A stretch of DNA of 64,000 bases, from contig NZ_CP034464.1 in the NCBI RefSeq assembly GCF_003955735.1, forward strand, positions 3,534,001-3,598,000. Direction: 5' to 3'. A program made the translations under genes and the position numbers. The notes under the pieces are model-generated. The model saw only the letters and a list, made by a program, of their open reading frames with translations, was not told where the DNA came from and did not search any database. Position 1 is the first letter of the stretch. Every line of letters begins with the position of its first letter. The DNA comes from Undibacterium parvum (GTDB taxonomy: Bacteria > Pseudomonadota > Gammaproteobacteria > Burkholderiales > Burkholderiaceae_D). Shown here one piece after another: positions 62,486-64,000 of the stretch.

Positions 62486-64000
62486 ATGGATTCATCGTCA
62501 GATCAAAAAGAACTTTTACGTCAACAGTTACGCCAGGCCGCGCTTGAGTATCACGAGTTTCCTACTCCGGGCAAAATTAGCGTCACTCCTACCAAACAAT
62601 TGACGAATCAACGTGATCTGGCGCTTGCTTATTCCCCTGGTGTGGCCTCGCCTTGCGAAGAAATCGTCGCCGATCCAGCCAATGCCTTTAAGTACACCGC
62701 GCGCGGCAATTTAGTCGGCGTCATCACCAATGGCACCGCGGTCTTGGGTCTGGGCAATATCGGCCCGCTCGCTTCTAAGCCTGTGATGGAAGGTAAGGGC
62801 GTCTTGTTTAAAAAATTCGCCGGTATCGATGTCTTTGATATCGAGATTAATGAGCTAGATCCGGATAAACTGGTCAACATCATCGCCGCGCTGGAACCGA
62901 CCTTCGGCGGTATCAATCTGGAAGACATCAAAGCACCTGAGTGTTTTTATATCGAGCGCCAATTGCGCGACAAGATGAAGATTCCCGTGTTTCATGATGA
63001 TCAGCATGGCACCGCGATCATCGTCGGTGCCGCGATTCTCAATGGCCTGAAGGTGGTCGGCAAAGACATCAATCACTGTAAATTAGTGGTCTCGGGTGCT
63101 GGCGCTGCGGCGCTGGCCTGTCTTGATCTGCTGGTCGATCTGGGCTTTCCTATCAAAAATATTTTTGTCACCGATCTGGCTGGCATGGTCTACACCGGCC
63201 GCGTCGAGTTGATGGATCCGGACAAGGCACGTTTTGCGCAAGACACCACGGCGCGTAGCTTAAAAGAGATTATCGACGGTGCCGATATTTTCCTCGGTCT
63301 GTCGGCTGGTGGCGTGTTAAAACCAGAGATGGTGGCGCGCATGGCAGCCCGGCCTTTGATCCTGGCGCTGGCTAATCCAACCCCAGAAATTTTGCCGGAA
63401 GAAGTCAAAGCGGTACGTGACGACGCCGTGATGGCTACTGGCCGTTCGGATTACCCGAATCAGGTGAATAACGTACTGTGCTTCCCTTACATCTTCCGTG
63501 GCGCCTTAGATTGTGGTGCCACCACCATCACGCGTGAGATGGAAATTGCAGTAGTGCGGGCGATTGCCGATCTGGCGCAAGCCGAGCAATCCGATATCGT
63601 CGCTTCTGCCTATGGCATTAGTAATCTGTCTTTCGGCCCTGAATACCTGATCCCTATGCCGTTTGATCCGCGTCTCTTGATCAAGATCGCACCAGCGGTA
63701 GCCAAGGCAGCCGAAGAATCCGGTGTGGCGGCGCGCCCGATCAAGGACATGCAAGCATATATCGATAAATTACAAACCTTCGTGTATCACAGCGGTACTT
63801 TCATGAAGCCGCTGTTCCAGATCGCTAAAAAAGCGCCGAATGAGCGCAAGCGCATCGTCTATGCCGAAGGCGAAGAAGAGCGCGTCTTGCGTGCGGTGCA
63901 GGTGATTGTCGATGAAAAGTTAGCTTGTCCTATCCTGGTAGGTCGTCCGCATATTTTAGAGCAGCGCATAGAGAAGTTCGGCCTGCGCCTGAAAGCTGGT
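62486..64000 (+). CDS. maeB: Malic enzyme with phosphotransacetylase-like domain (3' end outside window)
   Basis: Decarboxylating malate dehydrogenase making pyruvate and NADPH (or NADH). The window holds the first 505 codons. The malic domain includes [14 protein letters not shown], the metal site FHDDQHGTA near 168-177, and the nucleotide fold [16 protein letters not shown] near 195. The text then enters [20 protein letters not shown], the start of the phosphotransacetylase-like domain of the long MaeB form. AAGGA lies ten bases before the ATG. The 100-bp repeat is directly upstream. Confidence 0.95.
   Translation, partial: MDSSSDQKELLRQQLRQAALEYHEFPTPGKISVTPTKQLTNQRDLALAYSPGVASPCEEIVADPANAFKYTARGNLVGVITNGTAVLGLGNIGPLASKPVMEGKGVLFKKFAGIDVFDIEINELDPDKLVNIIAALEPTFGGINLEDIKAPECFYIERQLRDKMKIPVFHDDQHGTAIIVGAAILNGLKVVGKDINHCKLVVSGAGAAALACLDLLVDLGFPIKNIFVTDLAGMVYTGRVELMDPDKARFAQDTTARSLKEIIDGADIFLGLSAGGVLKPEMVARMAARPLILALANPTPEILPEEVKAVRDDAVMATGRSDYPNQVNNVLCFPYIFRGALDCGATTITREMEIAVVRAIADLAQAEQSDIVASAYGISNLSFGPEYLIPMPFDPRLLIKIAPAVAKAAEESGVAARPIKDMQAYIDKLQTFVYHSGTFMKPLFQIAKKAPNERKRIVYAEGEEERVLRAVQVIVDEKLACPILVGRPHILEQRIEKFGLRLKAG

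Overview
The window looks like chromosome of a betaproteobacterium, most likely Burkholderiales near Oxalobacteraceae/Undibacterium. This is inferred from protein character and gene content (SppA, RF3, MaiA, two-domain malic enzyme, DUF349 protein, chitooligosaccharide-type TonB receptor), not from a marker gene. No rRNA, tRNA or CRISPR array was seen. Both ends cut genes: a metalloprotease at the left edge and malic enzyme (maeB) at the right.

Layout. 1-5523: a secreted Zn-metalloprotease, signal peptide peptidase SppA and an S1/P1-type nuclease, all on the minus strand. 5777-14663: an AT-rich surface-glycan island bounded by two 92-bp direct repeats, the right one being the leader of prfC. 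It carries an IS3-type transposase remnant, a broken paralogue, a multi-membrane protein, a 1548-residue fusion of two glycosyltransferases with an FkbM methyltransferase, and a Wzm/Wzt-type ABC exporter. 14669-19230: prfC, a class II aldolase-like protein, an SDR and a DUF1275 protein. 20181-39324: an N-acetylglucosamine/chitooligosaccharide locus. 39797-47085: DUF349 protein, MaiA, a divergent response regulator/histidine kinase pair and an SRAP protein. 47118-59700: minus-strand accessory genes rich in dispersed repeats. 60153-62068: rubrerythrin, rubredoxin and rubredoxin reductase. 62486-end: maeB.

How the GlcNAc locus fits together. A TonB-dependent receptor and a private TonB/ExbB/ExbD/ExbD set would bring oligosaccharides across the outer membrane. 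An ABC importer (binding protein, two permeases, ATPase) and an AmpG-like MFS carrier would take them across the inner membrane. A GH3 enzyme without signal peptide would cleave them in the cytoplasm. A BadF-type kinase, NagA and a SIS-type deaminase would carry GlcNAc to fructose-6-phosphate. A GntR/HutC regulator is encoded inside the operon. Direct-repeat boxes of the form AATACCA-N4-AATACCA, two of them one base upstream of near-identical TTGACA promoters, suggest one regulon.

The window is also rich in short dispersed repeats: four copies of a ~100-bp element with ~24-bp terminal inverted repeats beginning ACTTACGCAAAA; a RAYT gene flanked by its own REP pairs; at least five copies of a palindromic family around GCGCATATTCCATGCGC; and two copies of a CACAGAG-rich hairpin element.
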